From Membranipora membranacea (Eukaryota; Bryozoa; Gymnolaemata; Cheilostomatida; Membraniporidae): DNA of 64,000 nt. Positions 1 through 12,264 of this stretch are shown here, piece by piece (position 1 is the first letter of the stretch; each line of letters starts with the position of its first letter). A program made the position numbers and the translations under genes. The notes under the pieces are model-generated. The model was not told the DNA's origin. It worked only from the letters and a program-made list of their open reading frames with translations, and made no database searches. The stretch is from assembly GCA_914767715.1 (NCBI GenBank), contig OU612073.1, positions 22,382,001 through 22,446,000 on the forward strand. Reading direction: 5' to 3'.

Positions 1-1398
1 TCCATATAAACCACTCCCTAAAATAGATGCTTCAGTTGCTATGGTGAACATTGGAGAGCAGACAAACTCTGCTAAGAACTTAAGTCGTCTCAGGGTGTGA
101 TTTGTGCATATAAAGCTGGGTGTGTTTATCCAGTGCTTGTTTTGAATCAAATTCTAAAATGTCAATCTTTTTCAGTGTGATCTCTATACAAAGTTATACC
201 GATTTGAGATATTGTGGATGGTAATGTGCTAAAATTCAAAATCTCAAAAACTTGCTTCTTTTTGATGATATATTTTTATTTCTATAATATTACAATGCCT
301 TACATAAGAAAAATAGACATGTTGGAGTTGAATGCACCAAACTAAAAAAACTGGACACAAATATAGCCTTGTCAAGCAGACACTTTTTTGTTTTAGTCAA
401 ATAAAACAAAAAAATGGCGGTGTGACAAGGCTTACCCAAATATACACTTACTACTACTTAAAAGGTGTTTGGGTTCATTACCATACATCACACATACTAT
501 AATACTTCTCAGCATTCAAATATGTTATAACATTACATACTGCACAATATTGCATGAGTGAGATAATATCTAAGTTCTTTCTTGTATATATGTACTAGCA
601 TGAAAAATTTGTTGCATTGGAAAAATCATTCTCATAAGGGCTAAGATAAGCTAGGCTATCCCAATCCACTTTTTCTGGCACCATACACATAAGCAGCAGT
701 ATATAATCTATTACAAGGCATACAAGGTTTTGGACAGGGTGATTCATATCTATTGCCATGAAACTAAAGGATAGTTTTTTTTTTAAAAACAGAAATCTAA
801 ATAATAATAAAAATATTTTGGTAGTTTGTGTGCACAAAATTCACAATTCATAATATTGCGAAGTTACAATAAATATGACTAAATAAATTAATAGATTCAT
901 TTGCATCCATACGTGTTCACACCATAATATTGGTAGCTAACAGTAGCAGGGTTTCATGGCATATGTGAATCCACTACATTTTTGCATTGGTTCTTTGCGC
1001 AGTTGGCCTAATAATATACTATTACATTAAGAAATTGCAACAAATATATAACTAAGGAAAGCATAATTATCATTGGTTGCTCAAAACATCTTGATCCCTG
1101 GAAACAGAGCTATAAAAAGGGTTAAATCAGCATGAAATGGATGAGGTGAAGAAAAACATATCATATTTATATGACAAGCAATCTAAGTCAAATTAGAGTC
1201 ATTTAAATTTAAATGTGTTCGCTTTTCTAGGGCCAATTTAGAGTACAAACATTATAATACACTACAAATGGACTAGGAAATATTATAAGTATACCACACA
1301 TGACATTTAGCCTGTCTACTCATCATTCAAAGATATCAGAAGAGCTTCATCCTATTTTTTCACACTTTTTACCACTTTTCCCTTGGGCCTTGTTAGAA
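1..1398. other. 3' flank of the LRR-Ig gene, no gene seen
   Basis: AT-rich sequence downstream of the minus-strand LRR-Ig gene. It probably includes that gene's 3' UTR next to the stop codon at 1399. No coding exon was recognised. The only structure noted is a short foldback at 365-432. Confidence 0.5.
365..432. repeat. Short foldback (hairpin) sequence
   Basis: AGCCTTGTCA at the left is answered by TGACAAGGCT at the right, and the inner parts (CACTTTTTTGTTTTA and TAAAACAAAAAAATGGCGGTG) also pair with small mismatches. The whole is about 68 bp with a very short loop. It may be a relic of a small inverted-repeat element. No target duplication was identified. Confidence 0.45.
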
Positions 1399-4300
1399 CT
1401 ACACCATAGTTTCACTCCTGGTAATGGCTGATTTCTCGTTAGTATCAATATCTGTGGTGATGGTAGCGATAGACAGGGTCTGTCCCATATCTCCTGTACC
1501 ACAGAACTCCTTCAGGCTCTGTACCTGGTGCCCTGATGAAGATGGATATCATATAAGGTATGCATCAATATACAACCATATAACAATCTCCTCTACAGCA
1601 TGAAAATATTCGCTCGAATTCATATTGAAATTTAAAATTTTCATCCTGCGAGGTATATAATCATAATATACCCTAACGTAGTAAGTGTTAGCTAGTTTAG
1701 TGAGCTTAAGTGAGTGAGTTTAAATGAGCCATCCCTGCACAAGTGAAAGGGTAAAACGGTGATGTGTAGCAAGAGTCATAGCTTGACCGGCACAAACGAG
1801 TATTCATTCAAATTTCCACTTATACATCCTGGAAATCTACACAGTGAACCACATGAATGTTCGAGTGGAGGTCCAGCAGCATTCCACAGAATCAGTGGGC
1901 GTAACGCCACCAAACTCTTACAACATCTCCGGTAAAGGAAGATGTGCGAAGAGTGACTAACACTTTAAAATCAAATTAACAAATTCTACCGATATAAGAA
2001 TCGCCCCCGTCCATTCTGCTTTTACCACCTCTCCCACTTACCGACATTTTCCACAGCATTCTTCACTCCCTTGTGTAGTTTATGAGAGTAGTTACGTCCT
2101 GTCTCTTTAATGGTCTGCAGGGATTGGCTAGTTGTGTCCTTGATGACCTGCATTCTCTTATTCATTCTGAGTTTGCGTCGCTCCATATTCTCTTTCATCT
2201 GCGCAATAGAAAATTAAATATGAAAACCAGGAACATGACTCAAAATCGGTAAGCTGCAGATTAGGTGAACATTATTCTGTAACTCGAACAAACCTTGCTT
2301 AACATGTAACATAAAAGCATAGGCATATGGAGTTACAAACATGTATACTTTGCCAATATCCATGATGGGGGTGGGGCGGGATGGTGAAGTATACATGCTT
2401 GTAACTCCAGATGCCTAAGCACAAGAGGTAATATTTTACCGCCATCAGATTCTTGTCAAATATAGGGTATAACTGGATATGCTGGTGGCTATGTAGCTGA
2501 AATCAGTAACAACTCCGAGGGTTATATATGTACATAGATTGAACATCAATCTGGGTATATGTGTATATAATTTGTATATCTGGTAGTGTCCCTATGCGTA
2601 TAAGTGACAGCTGGAATCAGTACATATCTATGCACATATATGTATAGGACTGTACAACTCTGCACATATAACAGGAGGCTAACTTACCCTAGCTCCTCTC
2701 TTCTCCATATGTACCCTCAGTCTCTCCTTCATAACATCGATCTGCTCCACTCTGAGCTTCAGTCTCACTCTTACTCCCTCTAGTGTCTCCAAAGTTCGAC
2801 CTGTTGGATAAACCAAACAACACACCTGAAGCTACATTGACATATATGTAGAAACTACAGCAATAGAAACTAGATCATCTAACAATTTGTATCATTTCAT
2901 CTAGCTGGCTTTTTGAGTGCTAGGTTAAATGTACACATGACATTATAGAAATGACATTAGGCCACCAGTCACATCTCAAAAGAACAACAGTTAAAAGTGG
3001 TTCATAGTTGTCCTTCGCATACTTTAAAGTTGTTTTGACGTTTTATGATTATTAGTTAACTTTCTATGATGATCTCTATATCAAGTTTTGCACCCATAAG
3101 TCATCTGATCAATGCAAGCCTAATTATTGAATAATGAAACTTGTTGTATTACATTAACATATTTGTTCTGAACACCACACATATATACATACCATGTTTT
3201 TGGTTAGGTGAACCTCGAGGGCTACCCTGTCCAGAGCCAGCTTTACGAGGACTGCCATCAAAACCTTCCACCATGAAGTCATCTGGATACTGTCTGAAGT
3301 AGTCATCCCATTCTTCAGCTGAAATACAAAATGTACAATTAATCCACACCTGCATTGAGACATCTCGCGAGGGCTACAAAATTAATATTTCTGGGTTTTT
3401 TTCGATGGGAATTTCTTTCTCTCATGAAATTGTCTCTGGGAAACCGAATCAAAACTAGTAATGTATTGAATTCCTTTGGCCATTTCCATTGGCCATTAGA
3501 AATCTATTTCTGGAGCACAAACAGTAAGGTATGTGGAATCAGTCCCTATCTAAAACATGCTGAACAAGTAGAACATCTTATGAACAGCAATTATCACCGG
3601 ATATCTTTCGAGGCATTTTAAATACATGTGATGCAAATTTTGAGTGTGAGACACCACATCCGGTACCAGTTTCAGAACCATGTTACCAACTGTACATATA
3701 GTAGTTCTAGAATATTGAATATGTTGAAGATATTCCTTGTATAAAGTACATATAGTAGTCAACACTATATATAATATGCCTAGTAAATTGATACACTGCA
3801 GGATTAAGACTTTCTTTCGGTTTTTAATTTCACTATTTTCCTGATGGAAAGTTGGGATAATATTTATTCCGTTTTTCATCGACATTTCCAATGATAATTC
3901 TTACAACTAAAGCTCGAAAATCAAAATTTTCTGATATCTAATCTTGTGAGTGCAACTGTTCTGAAGTTTTTCACCCAGTAGGATGTGTTTCACATTAATT
4001 GTTACCTGTTAGGGCAGTGTGCTCGTTATTATAAGTTACCTGTTAGGGCGGTGTGCTCGTTATTATAAGTTACCTGTTAGGGCAGTGTGCTCGTTGATCT
4101 CATGTGGTAGAGAGAAGAGATAAGAGCTGGAGCAGGCCCCGTCTATCATATCAGCAGAACTCAGTGAGGATGTCTGGTAGGCTGAGCTCAACAACTCTCC
4201 CTCCTACAAACAAAGAACATATATCGATGTAATAGTGCGTAGGCTATGTGATAAACATGTAGAACCGTTAATAGAATCGTAATGGGGAGAAAGAAGTGGC

Positions 4301-7300
4301 AGGAATCATTTCTATTTTCGTCTGCATCATGATTGATTTCGGAAGATTAGCATGTGCTTCTAGGTAGTTGGGAAATCGACATTCGGAAAAATCCCTTCCT
4401 GCAAGACCAAACCCAAATATCAAATCGCATTTTCCAAATTCAAAACTTTCCAGAGGCAAGTTTCCCTATCATTTCCGCATACTGAATAGTAAAAATTTAA
4501 AGTCGTGATTGTTGGTTTATCGAAACAATGATAAATCAATCATAACTTTTGATGCCTGAAGTGCTTTTTAAAAATAATTTTGTAGGCGGAGTATCCATGA
4601 AATAGATATAATAACGCTCTGATTAACATCCAAGAGTTTCAAGTCAAGATTGGAATTCCAGGCCCGGACAAGTTCTCAGAACTCAACCTTTTGCAATCCA
4701 GCTTATTATGATACAACTGTAGCAAAATATTATACATAGTTATGATTACAGGCCATAATCTGTTTTTTTATCATTTCATAAAACATATCACAAAAAGATA
4801 TCTGCATAATGCAATCTGTGAAGATAATCTTCTGTTGCAATACCAATAGAGTCTTATCAGTGGAGAATTTATGGCCAACGTCCACCCTACAGTAAAAAAA
4901 CTGGTAGGTTTATAGATAGTGAAATAATAGATGGATATTACAAAATTGTTTCTAGTCCATTATCCGATGTTTATGTGGTAAGGGCAATCTGATCCAAAAG
5001 TATGCCTAGTGTTCTACTGTAAAAACCCAATGATACATAGGAAATTTTATAGTATTGCATTATGGGAATGTTGAGATATGAAATCACCTCATCAGCATCG
5101 TCTTCATGAGCCAGGTTGTCATCTCCTCCCTCAGCACAGCTTATCTCCTCTTCTGAGGTGCTCCTGGATTGGTTTCTCATCCAGGCTCCATCGTAATACT
5201 TCCGTGTCGCCATCTCACAACACGAACATTTATCTATACAGGCGGTAACACTACAGCCTACTATACCTGTAATCAGATAATAATTATTGAACGATTCAAA
5301 GTCTTGCTGATCAAAAGCTGCCAGGGGGATTTTTTGCATCAAGCAATGTACATACTGCTGATATGTAAAAAACCAGAGCCGTGTGTAATTTATGGTCTCT
5401 GCTCAACCTAAAGATGTATAACTGCTTTTTTCATTCACTCTATGCAATTGGTTTGTTACATAGTTACTTGTGTCAGCTTCTGGAGAAAAAGCATGAGGAA
5501 GCAACTGATCAAACCAGGTATGAGGTAGACATGCAATACATGGTGTCAGTGGTGTTTCCTATAAAACTCTAAAATGAAGAGTTACCATCTAATACAGAAT
5601 TGTTTCCAGTAGTTAGGAAAGCTGTATTGGGAAATATCAGATCACATGCATAGTGCATTCCCTTGTTTAATCCTTACACACACAACTCTAACATTCCAGT
5701 CAAAACATGTTATTATAACTCTGATGTCACAAAATCATCAGAATAAAAACATAAAGACTAATTAAACAAAGCACTATAATATTTGACTAGATCAGCTGGA
5801 CTGAAATATAACTGACATGGTGAATAATCGTAAAAGCAATATGAAGAACTTCAGCATATTATTGAGATTTAGTAATAGCATAGTTTAAGCGCTCAAACTG
5901 TGTCGGGATAGCTGGAAGTAGCATTTCATTATCAAGCACTTTCCCGAAGTGGGAAATGGGGTTGATAATGAAATGTTACTACCAACTATCTCGGCACAGT
6001 TTGAGCACTTAAAGGGCAACCAACATTTCAAACAAGTTCTCATCGATTGATAGCAGATTGCACCTTCTGCATAGAGAAAAAGAAAGAATCTAATTCGGAT
6101 GATTATTCAGCCAGAATTCTTGAGAAACAATTCTTCCATCTGGCTCTCAAACTCAGCTAAAATAGAATACCACAGAGCAGTTTCCTGTTCCTGTTATTAT
6201 TTAGCCTGTGCTCGATCATTATTACAGCAATGTCTTGGAACCTCCCCTAAACTGAAGTGTTACCCAGCTTAGAGTCAGCAACTACTTTGAGTTTTGCGTC
6301 GCGTCATGCTCAAAGCTGACTTGCACATTATGTACTACCCACTAAGGCATTGCTGTGAAACCTTGGTTGCCCTTTAAGCTAGTAATGGCACGGTCTTTTG
6401 ACCCTTGCATATATGAGAAGGGACTAAAGACAGCCCACTTTGTCATCTCAGCCAGATAAGAATCTCTGAGAACAGCATAATCATATAAATACTTGTGTTT
6501 GTATGTTTACGGAGAAAACACTGTAGAGCACTTCATTGCTTGCGTGTAACACTGAGTATACCCACCTAGTATAAGACCTAGTAGTACAGTACATGCTCCG
6601 GTGGCCAGTGATGGATAGTATTGTAGATCTATAGATGACTGTAGAGTGACATTGATAGATGTAGTCATATTACCACCAGGGTTTATAGCTATACACTGAT
6701 ACTCTCCAGATGACACCAGGTGTAGGCTGTTAATCAGCAGCTTAGAATGACCGGCAGCAGTGGACCTATGGATAGATGGTATCTGTGTGTATATGACTCA
6801 ACATGTTATAAAGTGTGACTACCTTACAGGATGAAAATAATCGCATATCAAAATCCGGCGACCAGGCCAGGATATCTAATAGTTAGTGGAATCAATATGT
6901 AGAGAATTTTCAAATACAGAAACTTAAAGTCCTATGTTAATTTTCATCCCATGTGATCATTTGTATACATGTAGACCAAGTTTGGTCCATTTGCCTGCAT
7001 TCTGAGTGGCTCTCGATGCACTCTGCAGTGCATCGAGAGCCACTGGTCACTCTGCAGTGGCTCTCGATGCACGGCAGAGTGGAAGGGAGCAACTGGAATG
7101 CAGGCAATTAAACTTGATCTAGTATACATGTATGAGTTAGCTAGAAAAGCTGAGAATAACAGGAAAGTAAATACAACAACACTGTAATTAAGTAGCAGAG
7201 ATAAAGGGGAGGAAGCATGAACATAAGTCAGTATTCTACTGTTGAATCGATTCAAGTGAGTTTCTTGACTTCATTCTCAGGATGTGACATGCCAACGCCC

Positions 7301-9125
7301 AGCATATTAGGTCAGGAACCTGTCTGACCCGTAAAAGTAAACAAAGACACAATGAGAGAAGTCTACTATACAAGAGAATCAAGGAGAGGTTTCCCATTCT
7401 ATTTCTGCTACGCAACATCAACCAGACCTTACAATGATATCTTGTAACATGCAATCTGCAAAAATAGTGAGATTGAGTCTTTGCTAGACATCCATGGGAC
7501 GATTGGGAAATGTCATAATGCGCTGACTTTGAATGGTCGTTAACTTGACAGCCAATGAAGAGAGTGAACGCATTGGCTAGTTTTCACCATACCTTATTTG
7601 GAAGTGGACAATCTCCCCTGTAGCGTATATTCTGTATTTTTTCTCTGACGATGTACTGCTGACTGTACTATCTAACCACTCTCCTCTGTATGGATCTGTG
7701 ATGTAATCTCCCATCGGGGTTCTCCATAGGATTGAGGGAGGGGGGCTGCCGCTTACACGACACTCCAACTCTGCCTGAAAATAGAAAGAAACTTAGACAA
7801 GTTTGAGTTGCTCATTCCCACATTATTTCTTGCAGTAATGTCTACATTGCCATTAGTTGTGACAGGTGTACCATTATGTTAAATTTATGAGTTCTCAGAG
7901 CAGAGAAGGGTCATTGGCAGGACACAATTGATTGGCACATCAGGGTCGTAGAGTAAATATACGAATTCTTACTCTGTTTCAACATGTAATCCGAATGAAG
8001 TAAACAGTATTAATATGGTGAAACGTCCAGCGAGTAGGTAAGTGGATTTCACATTTGCACAAGACTTGGTCTATTCTGGTTAATAAGGCAAATTAAAAAA
8101 ATTCCCAAATAATTACCAATCGCCCACAAAGACACCTATATTTACGAATACATTCTGTATTAAATATCTTTGAGCCATTGTGTAACAGGCTTACCAACCT
8201 CATTTTTGTGGAATAGTTGGAAACTACTCTGGACGATACTAGCATTAGGAGTTGTACAGTTCAGCTGCTCCAGAGGTACAGTAGCTATGCGTTCCCCGTG
8301 GTATATACGAGGATTGTTACAGACGACACCCGTAGCATTAACTAACTGTATGTGTGGTATATTACCTATCGCTGCCTCTCGTAACCACACCATACCACAG
8401 TTACACTCCAGAGGGTTGTTAGCTACGGACAGTTTAGTCAGCAGGGTGACGTTGTTGGAGTCAAACAAATCTTGATGAAGTGTGACCAGTAGGTTATCGT
8501 TAAGGTCGATGTATCGTATAACCGATATGAAGTTGAATGTCCGGGGTAGGATGTATGTTAGCTCATTGTGAGATAGATCCAGATGTTCTAGCTGAGCGAG
8601 TTTATCGAATATATCGGGCGGCAGCAGGCGGAGCCTGTTATTATGCAGAGTCAGCGAGCTCAGCTTTGTTGTGTTTGTTAGCAGACCCAGTGGCAGATGC
8701 TCGATTAAGTTCCCAGCCAAATTTAACTCCATCAAATTTTCCAGCTCATCAAATATACCTTCTGGTATCTCTGTTAGGTGGTTGTGACTTAAGTCGATTA
8801 TTTCTAAATATTTCAGATCAGCAAAAGCTGAATCGTCCACAGAACGCACACGACTGTTGGTTAGAGATATATTTCTCACATTTTTGAACCATTTGAAATG
8901 TTCAGGGGTAATGTCCCTGATTACAAAGTTATCTATGTGTATATTTGTGGTCTCTGGGTCTACTAGACGGAGTGATGTAGAGTCCATCACATAGCCTTCC
9001 AGGCAAATCAAAGACTTCTCTTCACAGGTGCAGTATGCCGGACAAATGTAGGTTTTACACTCAATAAGCTGAAAGCTGAGACATATACCGGCAAATAACA
9101 GCGTGTACTGTGTAAAAGCAGCCAT
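1399..9125 (-). CDS. LRR-Ig single-pass transmembrane receptor with PDZ ligand
   Basis: Nine exons on the minus strand: 9125-8195, 7770-7593, 6765-6566, 5266-5088, 4203-4074, 3318-3193, 2800-2688, 2198-2042, 1532-1399. All junctions are GT-AG and keep frame, giving 715 residues. Seen: a signal peptide (1-23), a cysteine-rich N-cap (CPAYCTC), about six leucine-rich repeats (about 80-245), a C-cap (NPLECNCGMVWL), and one Ig domain with C314, W326 and C394 (GEYQC). A transmembrane segment (about 423-447) is followed by CIDKCSCC. The 268-residue tail has an acidic stretch, a Ser-Pro-rich stretch, a basic helical region (about 585-670) and the C-terminus ETMV, a class I PDZ ligand. The LRR-Ig layout is that of Kekkon, LINGO, LRFN and NGL proteins, which act in neuronal adhesion or receptor modulation; the subfamily cannot be assigned. 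Exon 2 needs the second AG of a TTTCAGGCAG acceptor to stay in frame. The start is the first ATG before the signal peptide. Confidence 0.9.
4001..4102. repeat. 34-bp tandem repeat over a splice donor
   Basis: Copies begin at 4001, 4035 and 4069 with a period of 34 bp. Each contains GTTACCTGTTAGGGC, which on the minus strand is a splice donor (CCTAACAG followed by GTAAC). The copy at 4069 is the donor of exon 5 of the LRR-Ig gene. The other two lie just inside the intron as intact decoy or alternative donors. Confidence 0.85.
5884..6013. repeat. 130-bp foldback element in an LRR-Ig intron
   Basis: Two arms of about 62 bp (5884-5945 and 5950-6013) are near-complementary: TTTAAGCGCTCAAACTGTG at the left, CACAGTTTGAGCACTTAAA at the right. 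The loop is about 4 bases. It directly abuts the TTAA-flanked element on its right. This is typical of a small non-autonomous inverted-repeat element. Confidence 0.7.
6013..6373. mobile_element. Small TTAA-flanked inverted-repeat element
   Basis: AGGGCAACCAA at the left end and TTGGTTGCCCT at the right end are inverted repeats, and TTAA stands on both sides (6009-6012 and 6374-6377). The interior has no coding potential. A TTAA target duplication fits a piggyBac-type non-autonomous element, but the short TIR alone does not prove the superfamily. It lies in the LRR-Ig intron between exons 3 and 4. Confidence 0.5.
6973..7122. repeat. Nested inverted repeat in an LRR-Ig intron
   Basis: The 16-mer GTGGCTCTCGATGCAC at 7006 is followed by its exact reverse complement ending at 7043, and appears a third time at 7057-7072. 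Outer sequences also pair: TTGCCTGCATTC at the left, GAATGCAGGCAA at the right, then AAGTTT and AAACTT further out. The whole looks like a foldback element with an internally duplicated arm. Confidence 0.7.
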
Positions 9126-10120
9126 GACGCCTGTATCCTTCCTTCTGTGAGTCAGCTTTTTCAGCTATAAGCAAGCGGAACACAATGACGAGAATTAACA
9201 TGTTACAAAGGTAGGCAAACATTTGATGTGATTGCTGGAGTTAAATAATGCAGAATCAAGAACAATGGTAGCAGTAAACAAATAACAATTGAAATGTGTG
9301 GATTTGTGCATTGGTAGGAATGATTGGAGGAAGTGAGTTTTGTGCGCAATTGAAAATGGAAGCAAGTGTGACTGAATCATGGAACTGAAGAAATGAAGGC
9401 GAATCAGCTTACCATACCAAAGTTGTCAGTGCCACAATAAACAAACCGGTGATAGATAATGTCTATTATATCAAATGTTATAACATGAAAAATAACTTAC
9501 TGCCCAAGATGTGCTGCCCGGGACTTGGATTATAATGTACAACAATATGTGTGTTCTGTTACTTTCTGTGTGTTCTGATACTTTCATGGTCCGAGTTCTT
9601 TTCCCTCCTTTAAAACAAAAAATGTTGGAAATAAGAAAATCATACATGCAAATTATTGTCAGAAGTTGACTCAATTTTCTTCTTTACCCACTCCCCGTAA
9701 AAGCAATCTCGTACCTTCGTCATACTGGGTCATACTGGATTTCAGTAATGGAAATAGAAACCTGCTTGATTTGCCAAATTGGAGATACTTTGGTTTTGGT
9801 CTTCTGGCCTGAAAAACTTCTGAGAATCTTTTGGAAATGAGAATGTGCCTGCAGTAGTGCACTACCTGTAGGCCTAAACATAGCCTATGTTGACAATGGA
9901 GAGATTCTTTGCCACTGAGAAGTGTACAGCCAGGAACACACAATCCTATATGGAAATTCAAGGGATATTCTAATGAAGGTTGTCCTGACCATCTAAGCCG
10001 AATTGCAATTGTCTAAGGATCAGTAGTGAAGTCATCCAGTGGTCAGGGCATTAAGACACCATGTCTGAGAATATATCAAGTGGTTAGGATAGGCAACATG
10101 AAAATTAAAACTTAGGCCTA
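9126..10120. other. Upstream region of the LRR-Ig gene, no gene seen
   Basis: AT-rich sequence 5' of the minus-strand LRR-Ig gene. It should contain that gene's 5' UTR and promoter, but no clear core promoter element could be assigned. No convincing coding exon was found. Confidence 0.4.
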
Positions 10121-10122
10121 TA

Positions 10123-11046
10123 GGGGAAGGCGGGGCACGTTGATCCACCCCACTTTTTTCCAATACCATTTTATGTTTTGAGTTTTCCCCTCCATCAGAG
10201 GCCATGTGCCCAAAGGCACCCTTTTTGAGCAGACAAGAGTAAAGATAGCTACTAAGGGAACATAATTATTTAGTTTTTCATCGGTTTTAGCGCAAAAAGT
10301 GAGTAATGCGCTAATCGACGGAAATATCATCTATTCCCAACAAGGCGTGGCTGAGAAGTTGTAACTTTTATTATGTGATAACATCATATTTAGTCTCAAT
10401 TTCACATAATCTAAACTTATCTCCGATGGAGAGATTTTGTTTAACTCGAATTGAAAGTGAAAAAGAGGCTGTTGGGGCACGTTGAGCCATGCCCTGGAGT
10501 ATATGAATGTTATATGATGAAAGTGTAGATGAAGTATATGTACGCAAAAACAAAAACATTGGAATTGATGTATCTTTAATGAAATTAGCAATTACTCCGA
10601 GTTCAATTTTCCATCACTTATCATCAAGTTTGCCGTGTGCAAGTTTTCCTATACCGCAAATGTTTCAGAGATTTATTTTGTGTAGCGAACTAATTATTTT
10701 ATAGTTCAATTGAGTGAAAAATATGCGCTGTTACAATGAATTAGGTTGTTTTTCTTTATTTCTTATGGTTGCAATGAATTAAAAAGTTATGACCAGCAAA
10801 GAGATAGCCGTAACATAGTGGCTCAACGTGCCCCATACAAAATGCGGACCCGGCTCAACGTGCCCCGTGCTTGGGGCACGTTGAGACGCTTCCCGATTTT
10901 TTTGTTGCAATAGGTTTCCGACCTCACTCATGTTGATGGAAGACATGAAGACCTATTTCAGTGCCAATTTTTGTTAATCTGGCACAATTCAACTGCATGT
11001 TAAAATCAAATATGTAAAAACTGGCTCAACGTACCCCGCCTTCCCC
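10123..11046. mobile_element. Non-autonomous TIR element, TA-flanked, with six copies of a 15-bp motif
   Basis: The ends are inverted repeats: GGGGAAGGCGGGGCACGTTG at the left; the right end reads CAACGTACCCCGCCTTCCCC. TA stands directly outside on both sides (10121-10122 and 11047-11048), as expected for a TA target duplication. The motif GGGGCACGTTGAGCC, or a close variant, occurs six times, three in each orientation: at the two ends, near 10474, near 10820, and as a hairpin pair at 10852-10887. No transposase is present in the 924 bp, so movement would need a factor in trans. The motif copies may be binding sites for it. Confidence 0.8.
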
Positions 11047-11048
11047 TA

Positions 11049-12264
11049 GGTCCTTAATATTGACATTTGCAAAGGAGCAACAGAGACGATCTGTGTGAGT
11101 GGGAGACAAAATCATAGACAGGACATTAGGTATACCTATTGAACATTTGCATTGAGGCAGTGTATCGTTGGTGGCAAAACTGCATTGAATTATGTACTAG
11201 CATCGTGTCACGCAAATGGGCAGTGAAGCCGAACATTGTCAGAGATCCTGATTATGCAGAGTAGACTTGTCTCGCGTGTCTTAATCTATGATTGAACCTA
11301 ATGGCACCATGGAATTCTGAAAGTTTAGATCTGACTACTGAAGAGGGGACCAATTTTTTTATTATAATAGACTTAGAGTGTATTATACATTTGTATGTAT
11401 GTAGCACTAGCAGTGATCCAAGATTTTGAAGCTATTCCTATCAGAGTCAAATCGAAACTTATTGAAAATTTAAGGACACAGTTAGTTGTGGAACTAAGGG
11501 GCTGACTGAGGACTGATCAGTCTCAGCAGTGGAGCGACTGGGAGTGAGAAGCAAGCCTGTAAGTAAGAAATCATCATGTATGTATGTATGTGTTATGTTG
11601 TATGTAATGTGTGGATTGGATGTATTTCTAGAGTGGATAGTATGTTTGTATCTATGCATGTACATCCTTACCTTATGTTTTCAACTTCCACTCCCTATTC
11701 TTATTGCTGATCATACCCAGGAGTCACAGTCAGGTAGAACTCAGCTCAAATCTCTTACAAAATAAGCACTGATCCTGCCAATATTTTAGTTTTTCAGTCA
11801 AGCTCACTCCCAGCTGATCTTGTTGTGTATATTTTTCTCGAAATGCTATCAAAGCTGACTTAAGTCATTATGGGTCCATTTCCTGCGATTTTCACACCCT
11901 GGTTTTGTGAATATTTTAGTGTAATGTAGATATTTTATTTCACATACATGGTCCAACGAACCAGTAATTCCACTGAATAAGAACCCAAATAAATTTTTGG
12001 TCAACAATTTCATAAATTCACAAATCATTTGGAGCTATTTTATAAATTTGTGGCATTTTCATATCAGATATTTGTCATTAGGGCGTAAAACCCGATAATG
12101 TAACGGCAAGCACTTGCTAGCACTATTCATTTTCAGTCTATCAGTAAACACATAGCAGTGGAGATCACGAGAGAAAAGTTCACAGATTTTTTTTATGATT
12201 TTAGTATAACAAGTGACCATAGACTTTTTATAACCAACTACAGCTTGAAGAATTGGATTACAGA
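11049..12264. other. Upstream region of calsyntenin
   Basis: AT-rich DNA leading up to the calsyntenin start codon. A TATA-like TTTTTATAA lies near 12223, about 40 bases before the ATG, but the transcription start cannot be fixed. No other gene was recognised. Confidence 0.35.

Noticed and set aside
3355-3891. Open frames of about 90-110 codons on both strands in the LRR-Ig intron
   Set aside because: AT-rich, no homology, no splice-site support, and they overlap each other.
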